Positions 1 to 7,541 of a DNA stretch of 64,000 nucleotides are shown piece by piece. The position numbers and the translations under genes were made by a program. Each line of letters opens with the position of its first letter. The stretch's first letter is position 1. This DNA comes from PCC-6802 sp943367755. Lineage in GTDB: Bacteria; Cyanobacteriota; Cyanobacteriia; Pseudanabaenales; Pseudanabaenaceae. Below the pieces are notes generated by a model that was not told the DNA's origin, made no database searches, and was given only the letters and a program-made list of their open reading frames with translations. The stretch lies in assembly GCA_943367755.1 (NCBI GenBank), contig CALRKB020000025.1, positions 1 to 64,000 of the forward strand. Reading direction: 5' to 3'.

Positions 1-94
1 TGGTGACCCTATGGTGGATAGTGTGGTGCTCGTCAAAAGAGTGCCTTTTCCATTAGCTTGAAGTTACGACATTAAAGCTTAGAGGATATATCCA

Positions 95-1165
95 ATGAAA
101 AACACCACCCCAGTTCCATCCTACGACGGTCAACAGGTATACGTTGGCATCGACGTTCACCAAAAAAGCTATGTCATCGTCGTGCGAGTACAGCAAACGG
201 TCGTGAAGAAATGGACAACAGCAGCCAAGCCTAAAGAGTTGGCGCAGCAGTTACTCAAATATTTTTCTGGAGCTAACATCCACAGTGTCTACGAAGCAGG
301 GTTTAGTGGGTTCGTATTGCACCGAGTCTTGGTGCACGCAGGCATTGATAATATCGTCGTTCATGCCGCCGCCGTGGAAGTTGCCGCACACAACCGTGTC
401 AAAACAGATACACGAGATGCAGCGAAACTATCGGAGCAACTAGAAGCAGGACGCTTAAAAGGCATCCGAGTGCCCTCAGAAGAACAAGAGCATCGTCGTC
501 TTCTGAGCCGGACACGAGCGCAGTTAGTGCAAGAACGAGCAGCCGTCAAACAGAAAATCAGGATGAAAGCCCATCAATTTGGCTTGATTGATGCAAATGA
601 GAGACGAGAGATGAGTCATCAATTCATCAAAGAGTTGTTGGCAAAGGCTACCGATCCCACCTTTAAGATGGTGATAGAAGTGCACTGGTCGATTTGGCAC
701 GCTTTAGATGAACAGATTGCCAAGCTTGTGGCCCAGCTCAAAGAGCAAGCCCAGACTGATGAGAACGAAGCCACCTATCGCTCAGTGCCTGGAGTTGGCC
801 CCATCAGCGCCAGAGTACTCTCTAACGAGTTGGGAAATATGTCTGAGTTTGCCAACGAACGGCAACTATTCCGCTACACGGGTTTGACCCCAAGCGAACA
901 TTCCAGTGGCGAGCAGACCCACCGAGGCCATATTACCAAACAAGGCAATCGTCATATACGAGGCCTACTGCTGGAGATTGCTTGGCGTGCCCTTCGTAAA
1001 GACGCTGCACTACGGGCATATTTTGACCGATTACAGGCATCGACGGGGAACAAGCGGGCCATCATTGCTGTTGCCCGAAAGCTCATTGGCAAAATCAGAG
1101 CTGCCTTTCGCAAGGGAGAACCCTACCAAATGGACTATCCCAGTACATCTGTTGCTGCTGCATAG
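95..1165 (+). CDS. IS110-family transposase (recombinase)
   Basis: The 356-residue protein is a DEDD-type recombinase that would move the insertion sequence by RNA-guided recombination, as established for the IS110 family. The N-terminal RuvC-like DEDD domain starts with VYVGIDVHQKSY (residues 15-26), carrying the first Asp. The C-terminal Transposase_20 domain contains SVPGVGPISARVLSNELG (about 230-247) and FRYTGLTPSEHSSGEQTHRG (about 263-282), including the conserved Ser region. The length is normal for the family and the frame is intact, so it may be active. The ATG follows AGAGGATATATCCA, with a purine-rich ribosome site. It lies upstream of the truncated thiD. Confidence 0.93.
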   Translation: MKNTTPVPSYDGQQVYVGIDVHQKSYVIVVRVQQTVVKKWTTAAKPKELAQQLLKYFSGANIHSVYEAGFSGFVLHRVLVHAGIDNIVVHAAAVEVAAHNRVKTDTRDAAKLSEQLEAGRLKGIRVPSEEQEHRRLLSRTRAQLVQERAAVKQKIRMKAHQFGLIDANERREMSHQFIKELLAKATDPTFKMVIEVHWSIWHALDEQIAKLVAQLKEQAQTDENEATYRSVPGVGPISARVLSNELGNMSEFANERQLFRYTGLTPSEHSSGEQTHRGHITKQGNRHIRGLLLEIAWRALRKDAALRAYFDRLQASTGNKRAIIAVARKLIGKIRAAFRKGEPYQMDYPSTSVAAA

Positions 1166-1480
1166 GGGAAACCATTGACCGATTTACTCAAAGAGGATAA
1201 AAGTATGAACGATCTGCTCAGCCAGGGTTAGACAAAGGGGCCAAAGCTTCCCGCTGTGACTACGACTGCATCCCAGTGCGCATTAAAAAATGACCACGGC
1301 TTGGTGAGTGTGGCGCAGCCTCGATGAGAGCGAATAAGGAAATTGTGGCACCGTTACGACGGCGACTACGGATGACTGGTTGTTGACCCATCGTTTAGCC
1401 CAAACTGAAACAGCAGAATACACAGAAAACCAGAAATTACTCCGATTTCTCATTGATTGATTCAAGCTAGAAGAGGGTCA
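1166..1480 (+). ncRNA. possible bridge RNA region of the IS110 element
   Basis: This stretch of about 315 bases after the transposase stop has no convincing gene. In IS110/IS1111 elements the longer non-coding end encodes the bridge (seek) RNA that pairs with target and donor DNA; the IS1111 group is reported to carry it downstream of the transposase. I infer the location only from that rule and from the length of the gap. I did not fold it or identify guide loops, so the call is weak. Confidence 0.3.
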
Positions 1481-1530
1481 AAAGGAGCCTTCGATGGAGT
1501 TGTATGCCTGCCTATTGACAAATCCCATGA

Positions 1531-1802
1531 CTGGGATGCAGGGGGAATTACGGGGTGTAGATGTGTGGTTCGATGGCAAGCAGATGGAGGTACTGCGCAC
1601 TGAGACGGTTGAGACAAAGCATACTCACGGCACAGGTTGTACGCTATCAGCGGCGATCGCGGCAAATTTAGCCTTAGGCAAGCCAAATCTGGTAGCGGTA
1701 AGGGATGCTAAAGCCTATGTGACTGAGGCTTTAAAACATAGCTTAGCGATCGGGCAAGGACAAGGCCCTGTAGGACATTTCTTTCCAATACTAAAGATGT
1801 AA
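1531..1802 (+). pseudogene. thiD: thiD 3' fragment (phosphomethylpyrimidine kinase), cut by the IS
   Basis: About 90 C-terminal residues of ThiD, the ATP-dependent kinase that phosphorylates hydroxymethylpyrimidine (phosphate) in thiamine synthesis. The diagnostic piece is THGTGCTLSAAIAANLALGK (codons ending near 1685), the anion-hole/active-site segment of the ribokinase-like fold, followed by the usual end AVRDAKAYVTEAL and GQGPVGHF. The open frame can be read from an ATG at 1494, but the residues before about 1531 do not look like ThiD and the protein would lack its substrate-binding N-terminal two-thirds. The rest of the gene presumably lies to the left of the insertion, outside the window. 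Confidence 0.8.
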
Positions 1803-1877
1803 TGGCGTCTTATTTAAGACTCGCAATATAATTATTGGACTAATTGTAAGTCTTGCTATCTTGGTTTAATACAAAAA

Positions 1878-2585
1878 ATGAACAAGCTGATCGACCTCAA
1901 ACTAGAATTAGAAGCACTCAGCAATCCTGAGAAAGCCAAGCAACTTGCCCACTTTTTTAAGACTGGGAAAGGAGAATATGGCGAAGGGGATCAATTTCTG
2001 GGGATTCCCGTACCGGAGCAGCGCCAACTCGCCAAGAAGTATCGGGATTTGAGTCTCACTGACATTGAGAAGCTTTTGCAGACTAGCTTGCACGAACAGC
2101 GGCTGACAGCTTTACTAATTTTGACCTATCAATTTCCCAAGGCCGATGTTGCCAAACAAACTGAAATCGTTGACTTCTATTTGCAGCATACTCAATGGAT
2201 AAATAACTGGGATTTAGTTGATGTCACATGTCGTCCAATTTTGGGAGTATATTTGTTAGAACGCGATCGCCATGTCCTTTACGAATTAGCGGATTCTAAG
2301 CATCTATGGGAACAGCGAATTGCCATAGTTACAACGATGGAATTTATCAAGCACAATCAATTTGAGGATACTTTGCAGGTGGCTACAATCTTACTCCAAC
2401 ATCGCCACGATCTAATCCATAAAGCTGTGGGTTGGGCGTTACGAGAAATAGGTAAGAAAGATAAGCATGTTTTAATGTCATTTTTAGATCGTCACTGTAC
2501 GCATATGCCACGAACGATGCTGCGATATGCGATCGAGCATTTTACTGAAGCTCAACGCAAAGAATATTTAGCTCGCAAGTATTGA
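1878..2585 (+). CDS. AlkD-family DNA alkylation repair protein
   Basis: A 235-residue HEAT-like repeat protein of the DNA_alkylation family, predicted to excise 3- and 7-alkylpurines from DNA. The AlkD catalytic and base-stacking residues can be matched by position to the Bacillus enzyme: W111 and D115 in NNWDLVD (109-115), R147 in WEQRIAI, and W186 in HKAVGWALREIG (181-192). The length equals that of known AlkD proteins. The ATG at 1878 starts about 75 bp after the thiD remnant. Its 3' end overlaps the convergent gene at 2568-3206 by 18 bp. It may share a damage-response role with the ogt and ada-alkA genes near 38-40 kb, but they are not linked. Confidence 0.9.
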   Translation: MNKLIDLKLELEALSNPEKAKQLAHFFKTGKGEYGEGDQFLGIPVPEQRQLAKKYRDLSLTDIEKLLQTSLHEQRLTALLILTYQFPKADVAKQTEIVDFYLQHTQWINNWDLVDVTCRPILGVYLLERDRHVLYELADSKHLWEQRIAIVTTMEFIKHNQFEDTLQVATILLQHRHDLIHKAVGWALREIGKKDKHVLMSFLDRHCTHMPRTMLRYAIEHFTEAQRKEYLARKY

Positions 2586-3206
2586 GGTGATATAGGTTTG
2601 CAATTCTCGTGTATATCTAAACCAGTTCCCCTGCGAAATTAAATGGCTAAATTCCTGATGAATTAATTGACTGAGCTTGCGGCGATCGCTGAGCTGTCCC
2701 AACAGGTTTAACGGTTGTGGATGTGTAGTTTGCAGTTTGCGCAAAGCAGTATGTGGATCGACCCCGACTCCAATATATAAGTATTCCAGATCTGCGGTGA
2801 GGATAAAGTAAACCTGGGACTTACGTCTAGCTTTTGTTTCTGCATGAAGCTTTTGTCCAGGTCTGAGACCGAATTCTAACATAATCGGCTTTTGTGGTAG
2901 TGAATGTTTACCTGCTTGAGCGGAAGCGATCGCTTTGTGGGAAGGTAATTTTGAGAGGAAAGGATTTTGTGTAAATCTGGCTGACTCAACAGATTCCCAG
3001 GATGCCTCCTCGAAGTCAAAACCATATTTAACCAGAACCTGAATTATATTTTTGTGCGGATGCGGCATGGCTGATGTGGCTAAGTACCCTTGCCCTAACA
3101 ACGCAACAAACCAAAATCCTGAATGGGCAGGTAGTAGTTCGACAAAATAAGAACTATCGCAGCCAGAATACCAAAAGGATTCCTCAAAAATAAACTCAGT
3201 TGCCAC
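2568..3206 (-). CDS. protein with C-terminal GIY-YIG-like (MUG113/T5orf172) domain
   Basis: This 212-residue protein has two parts. The N-terminal ~115 residues are unrecognised and rich in aromatic residues (FWYSGCDSSYFVELLPAHSG). The C-terminal ~85 residues read like a MUG113/T5orf172-type GIY-YIG fold: VYFILTADLEYLYIGVG (about 131-147), then a basic segment with TTHPQPLNLLGQL, a helix, and NWFRYTRELQTYI near the end. The YIG half is clear but the first GIY half is reduced to VYFI, and I cannot confirm a catalytic Arg/Glu pair. A nucleic-acid role is an inference. The gene is convergent with the alkD-like gene. Confidence 0.6.
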   Translation of the reverse strand: MATEFIFEESFWYSGCDSSYFVELLPAHSGFWFVALLGQGYLATSAMPHPHKNIIQVLVKYGFDFEEASWESVESARFTQNPFLSKLPSHKAIASAQAGKHSLPQKPIMLEFGLRPGQKLHAETKARRKSQVYFILTADLEYLYIGVGVDPHTALRKLQTTHPQPLNLLGQLSDRRKLSQLIHQEFSHLISQGNWFRYTRELQTYITSILAS

Positions 3207-3859
3207 TTTTGACGTAAACCATAATAAACGCTAGAATGCTTGTGTCGACTCAATTCTACTATCAAGTTAAAAAATAAGCTAGTCCAGTTGATTTAGTCCA
3301 GCCAAGTCCAAATAGTACCAAAAATCCCTACTAGCAAGCCTTTAAGTATTTTGGTGACTTGCGGTACACGCAATAGGTCAAACAGGCGTTCTTTTGCTAG
3401 AAGATTTAAGATTACGTTGGCAGCATTCCTTTCAGGATATGTACCATGCCTAATGTTTTGTTAGGGGATAATTCCGATGAGTTTACGCAGAATATTCTTA
3501 ACTATCGCCCTGTTGGTGGATTTTGTGGTTATCTCGCGAATTCAATTACCTTTTCAACACCTGAATCACCGTATGGATAACCAAAGCGAACAGTAAAAGC
3601 GATCGCCTATTGTATTACTCATTAATTTCTGTCAGTTTTTGATCTTGGCATACAGACAAATTTTATGTATTAAAGCAAGAAACTAAGACTTGAAACAAGT
3701 CTAATATTAATCTAATGAGTCTCAAAATAGTTTCTAGTTCAATGCTTAGTTGTCCCCTCTGAAGTAAATTCTAAAATTGTCTGTGAGGTAATTTCACTAT
3801 TCAAGGAAAGGTCTAACTTCAGAGGTTTGGTTGTAGCATCAAACCTCTGTTGCTACAAT
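3207..3859. other. intergenic region without recognisable gene
   Basis: About 650 bases, AT-rich, between two minus-strand genes. The longest thing noted is a 44-codon ORF on the plus strand (3446-3580) with no family I recognise and no clear ribosome site. I see no RNA gene, clear terminator or repeat here. It must contain the promoter of the gene that starts at 3206 only on its far side, so most of it is unexplained. Confidence 0.5.
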
Positions 3860-5332
3860 TTATCCTTTCTGATAAATTTCCACCCAGTCTACTTGCATTG
3901 AAGTTGAGAGCGAAGTTGCAGAATCAGGAGCGCCAATAAAGCTATTGTTCGCATCACCAACAAGATCGCCGATCGCAAGCTTCCATTTCAGATTAGATGG
4001 AAAGTTAGAAGGAGTTGCCGTCTTACGCAAATTTCCATCTACATACCAGCGAATTTGACCTGGCTCGTATTCAACCGTGAATGTATGGAAGCTATTCGTA
4101 AAGTTAGGGCCGACATAGGTAGTGCTGTTATACTCAGGGCCAGAGGTTCCTTGAGTCCAAACTGTCATCACATTACTGGTAGGATCTTTCCCCTGCACCT
4201 CGGTTAGGACAATTTCAGGAGGCCATAAACTATTACCCTGTGCGTCTTCAGCATAAAGTCCAACATATCCGCTAGCACCCTTGCCAGTAGGAGCTTTGAC
4301 CCGCACAGACCATTTGCCAGATTCTTGCTTGTAGCCAAAGCCAGTATCGATGCCTGCTGACGCATAATGTTCGCCATTATTCAACTCAGGCTTAATCAAG
4401 AGGTTTAAGAAACCATTTTGCACGACTGCATTGGTGGGCTTAAACCATGAGTCAAGATTTGGCGTAGAAGGAAGACCTGAATAGCGATTCCAGGCTGGGT
4501 AACTTACATCTTTAGAAAAGTCTTCACGATACTTCAACACCCATTGCCCAGTGCTGGTAGTGCTGGTACTAGAGGGAGATACCAAGTGAGCTACATTGCT
4601 ACCAGAAGCTGTGTTATTGGTGAGAATATCAAATTGACCATCGCGATTGAAATCTCCTAGACCAACTGGTTTAGTGTTGGGTATATTTGGTAAATCTAGA
4701 GGATCGCTGCCAGTACCCATAAGTTCTAGCTGACTAGACTTATCAACGGGATTATAGAAAATGATATCAGCAACCTTATCTTTGCTTACATCTGCTGCTA
4801 CTACAGGTGTCCAGCCCGCCCATTTAGAGAGGTCGCTCCAGCCAACTTGCTGGGTACCTTGCATGAGCCAGATGCCACTCCACTTGCTATCGCGGTTGTA
4901 AATCACAACATCAGTATTGCCATCTTGGTTAAAGTCGCCGGCGGCCACAGCATTAGAGCCTGCCCAGTTGGTTAAATCGGCGGAGCGCACAAATGAGGTC
5001 TTATTCATGTACCAAACTTGGTTGCGACTACCATTAACCTCAGTGGCTAAAATATCAATCTTGCCATCTTTATTAAAGTCCGCTGCCGCTACAGGTTTCC
5101 AGCCAGACCTACTTGGCAGACTAATATCTCTAAGCACTGTCCCCTGTCTCATTAATGAGATTTTTGAACTACCCAGTGTAGGGTTGTACATGAGCAGATC
5201 CTGTTGCCCATCCAGATTGAAGTCCCCTGCTCCCGCAATCTGCCATCCGCTTGACGATGATGGCAAATTCATTTCCCCCGTGTAACTTAGCGTACCCATA
5301 ATGACTATTAGTGAAACTTTAATAAACTGCAC
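3860..5332 (-). CDS. FG-GAP/VCBS repeat protein with GH16-like C-terminal domain
   Basis: A 490-residue probable exported protein. Residues 1-20 form a weak hydrophobic leader (FIKVSLIVIMGTL). Residues ~28-240 hold five FG-GAP-type repeats with calcium-binding loops: DFNLDGQQD, DFNKDGKID, DFNQDGNTD, a degenerate DVSKDKVAD, and DFNRDGQFD. After a Ser/Thr linker (253-261), residues ~263-490 form a concanavalin-like GH16 domain with WPPEIVLTEVQGKD (370-383) and a typical closing strand VDWVEIYQ. In GH16 the active motif is ExDxxE; here it reads E373-I-V375-L-T-E378, so the central Asp is Val while both glutamates remain. It may bind or slowly cleave beta-glucans; activity is uncertain. Confidence 0.75.
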   Translation of the reverse strand: MQFIKVSLIVIMGTLSYTGEMNLPSSSSGWQIAGAGDFNLDGQQDLLMYNPTLGSSKISLMRQGTVLRDISLPSRSGWKPVAAADFNKDGKIDILATEVNGSRNQVWYMNKTSFVRSADLTNWAGSNAVAAGDFNQDGNTDVVIYNRDSKWSGIWLMQGTQQVGWSDLSKWAGWTPVVAADVSKDKVADIIFYNPVDKSSQLELMGTGSDPLDLPNIPNTKPVGLGDFNRDGQFDILTNNTASGSNVAHLVSPSSTSTTSTGQWVLKYREDFSKDVSYPAWNRYSGLPSTPNLDSWFKPTNAVVQNGFLNLLIKPELNNGEHYASAGIDTGFGYKQESGKWSVRVKAPTGKGASGYVGLYAEDAQGNSLWPPEIVLTEVQGKDPTSNVMTVWTQGTSGPEYNSTTYVGPNFTNSFHTFTVEYEPGQIRWYVDGNLRKTATPSNFPSNLKWKLAIGDLVGDANNSFIGAPDSATSLSTSMQVDWVEIYQKG

Positions 5333-5591
5333 AATATAATTGCGGTGGTCAAGCTATAAATAGCGGAGTGGGATATATCTGATTTTGCTCCTGAGGATTA
5401 GATCCCTCTGTACTCAAATCCGCTCTTGCCCATACTGTTCCAAAAACTGCCCCCGCCACTGCAAAACCATTAGGGGATTTTACCCAAGCATTTGCTGTTA
5501 TCTATCATTAAATGGGGAAAGTTTGTAGTTTTTTGTTTTGAGGTTAGCATGTAAGAAACAATCATGAGCCAACCAAGATTGGTTACTAGCT

Positions 5592-7505
5592 TTGCCCCTA
5601 GTTCAAGATTCCGAAAAGCTCCAAGCGCGCCTCAAAGAAATACCCTTAGAGCCAGGGGTATATCTGATGCGCGATCGCCACGACCAAATCTTGTATATTG
5701 GCAAATCTAAAAGCTTGCGTGCCCGCGTGCGTTCCTATTTCCGCAGCAGCCAGGATCTGTCACCGCGCATAGCCATGATGGTGCAGCTAGTCAGCGAAAT
5801 TGAATTTATCGCTACTGATACAGAGGCGGAGGCACTAGCGCTTGAAGATAATCTGATTAAACAGTACCAACCTCACTACAACGTACTGCTCAAAGATGAC
5901 AAAAAATACCCCTACGTTTGCATTACCTGGTCTGATGCGTACCCACGTATATTCATTACCCGTAAGCGCAATATCGGGGGCGCAAAAGATAAATATTATG
6001 GCCCCTATGTCGATACTCACAACTTAAGGAGCACGTTAGGCATTATCAAACGGGTATTTCCGTTGCGCCAACGTCCTAAGCCTTTATTTAAAGATCGCCC
6101 CTGCCTAAATTACGATATGGGACTATGTCCTGGGGTCTGTCAAAAGCTGATCAGCCCAGAGGAGTATCATGCAACCATGCAAAAGGTGGCGATGATTTTC
6201 CAGGGACGAACGCGCGAGCTGATTGACAGCCTTACTGACAAAATGGAAGCTGCTGCCGCAGATTTAGAATTTGAGAAAGCCGCCCATATTCGCGATCAGA
6301 TTCATACACTTAAGCACCTGGGTGCCGATCAAAAAGTGTCACTTCCAGACGATACGGTTTCCCGTGATGCGATCGCCATCGCTAGTGACGATCGACATGC
6401 TTGCATTCAGTTGTTTCAGATTAGAGCGGGTAGATTAATAGGACGCTTGGCTTTTGTCGCAGATAGCCAGAGCGATTTGCCAGCCATGATTTTACAACGA
6501 GCATTGGAAGCACATTATCAAAGTTGCGAACCCGTAGAGATTCCCAATGAGATTCACACGCAATTTGAATTACCTGAAGCTGAGATATTAAGCGCATGGC
6601 TGAGCGATCGCAAAGGTAAAAAGGTGACGATCTTTACTCCACAGCGCCAAGTGAAGGCCGAACTGATTGAGATGGTAGAGCGTAATGCTCAGTACGAGCT
6701 AGCCAGAGTCCAGAGACAGGGCGATCGCAACATTCAAAGTCTAGAAGGGTTACTGGAAATCCTCGATCTAAACGATCTACCCCACCGCATCGAAGGCTAT
6801 GATATCTCACACATCCAAGGTTCCGATCCTGTTGCCAGTCAAGTAGTATTTATTGATGGCTTGCCCGCGAAACAGCATTATCGCCATTACAAAATCAAAA
6901 ATCCCGAAATTACCGCTGGACATTCTGATGACTTTGCGAGCTTAGCTGAAGTAATTAGCAGGAGATTTCGCAAATATGCCAATGGTCGCTCGAATATCCC
7001 TGCAAGTGACCAGAGCGGCAACCAGATCGATCCAGCAGACACAAAAGCCGATTGCCTTGATGAAGATTTCCCCGATGTGGTGATGATCGATGGTGGCAAA
7101 GGGCAACTTTCGGCTGTGATGACTGAGATCGAACGGTTAGGCTTAGAAGAAGACCTGTGTGTGATTAGTCTAGCGAAAAAACGAGAAGAGATATTTCTGC
7201 CTGGGCGATCGCAACCACTCGATGTCGATGCCGAGCACCCGGGCGTGCAACTGCTGAGACGTTTACGGGATGAGGCACACCGCTTCGCGATTACATTCCA
7301 TCGCAAAAAGCGCAGTCAAAGGATGCAGCGTTCTTATCTCGATCAGATTCCAGGCTTGGGGCACCATCGGCAAAAGCAATTACTCGCCAAATTCCATTCC
7401 GTTGAATACGTGCGTCAGGCTACCGTAGAGCAGATTGCCGATACCCCTGGTATTGGCATTAAATTAGCTCAACATATTTACGCACACTTTCATCCAACCC
7501 AGTAG
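5592..7505 (+). CDS. uvrC: UvrABC excinuclease subunit C
   Basis: UvrC makes the two incisions around bulky DNA lesions in nucleotide excision repair after UvrAB loading. The 637-residue protein has all domains in order: GIY-YIG nuclease (PGVYLMRDRHDQILYIGKSK, about 20-39), a Cys-rich segment (PCLNYDMGLCPGVC), the UVR motif for UvrB contact (about 205-240), the RNase H-like second nuclease (GYDISHIQGSDPVASQVVF, later VMIDGGKGQL), and a C-terminal helix-hairpin-helix pair (IPGLGHHRQKQLL, DTPGIGIKLAQHI). The start is a TTG: the upstream frame closes at a TGA at 5565 with no ATG or GTG, and the ATG at 5564 is out of frame. It is convergent with the halogenase-like gene. Confidence 0.96.
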   Translation: MPLVQDSEKLQARLKEIPLEPGVYLMRDRHDQILYIGKSKSLRARVRSYFRSSQDLSPRIAMMVQLVSEIEFIATDTEAEALALEDNLIKQYQPHYNVLLKDDKKYPYVCITWSDAYPRIFITRKRNIGGAKDKYYGPYVDTHNLRSTLGIIKRVFPLRQRPKPLFKDRPCLNYDMGLCPGVCQKLISPEEYHATMQKVAMIFQGRTRELIDSLTDKMEAAAADLEFEKAAHIRDQIHTLKHLGADQKVSLPDDTVSRDAIAIASDDRHACIQLFQIRAGRLIGRLAFVADSQSDLPAMILQRALEAHYQSCEPVEIPNEIHTQFELPEAEILSAWLSDRKGKKVTIFTPQRQVKAELIEMVERNAQYELARVQRQGDRNIQSLEGLLEILDLNDLPHRIEGYDISHIQGSDPVASQVVFIDGLPAKQHYRHYKIKNPEITAGHSDDFASLAEVISRRFRKYANGRSNIPASDQSGNQIDPADTKADCLDEDFPDVVMIDGGKGQLSAVMTEIERLGLEEDLCVISLAKKREEIFLPGRSQPLDVDAEHPGVQLLRRLRDEAHRFAITFHRKKRSQRMQRSYLDQIPGLGHHRQKQLLAKFHSVEYVRQATVEQIADTPGIGIKLAQHIYAHFHPTQ

Positions 7506-7541
7506 GAGTAAATCAACAAGCTCAGAGTTTAGGCTTGCTTG

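Larger units (their letters stand above)
1..1530 (+). mobile_element. IS110-family insertion sequence inside thiD
   Basis: The element consists of the transposase gene at 95-1165 plus non-coding flanks. The right boundary lies near 1530, where the reading frame of the thiD remnant becomes recognisable; the left end is at or before base 1, so the window may cut it. About 310-360 bp of non-coding DNA follow the transposase, longer than the 94 bp visible before it. A near-identical motif occurs near both ends: GTCAAAAGAGTGCCTT at 32-47 and GTCAAAAGGAGCCTT at 1477-1491. IS110 elements lack classical terminal inverted repeats and make no simple target duplication, so the boundaries cannot be fixed from sequence alone. 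Confidence 0.7.

Noticed and set aside
1283..1686. Minus-strand ORFs at 1283-1465 and 1462-1686
   Set aside because: They lie in the IS non-coding end and antisense to the thiD remnant, with no protein-like features.
3446..3580. 44-codon plus-strand ORF in the gap after the GIY-YIG-like gene
   Set aside because: No recognisable family, no clear ribosome site, and length expected by chance.
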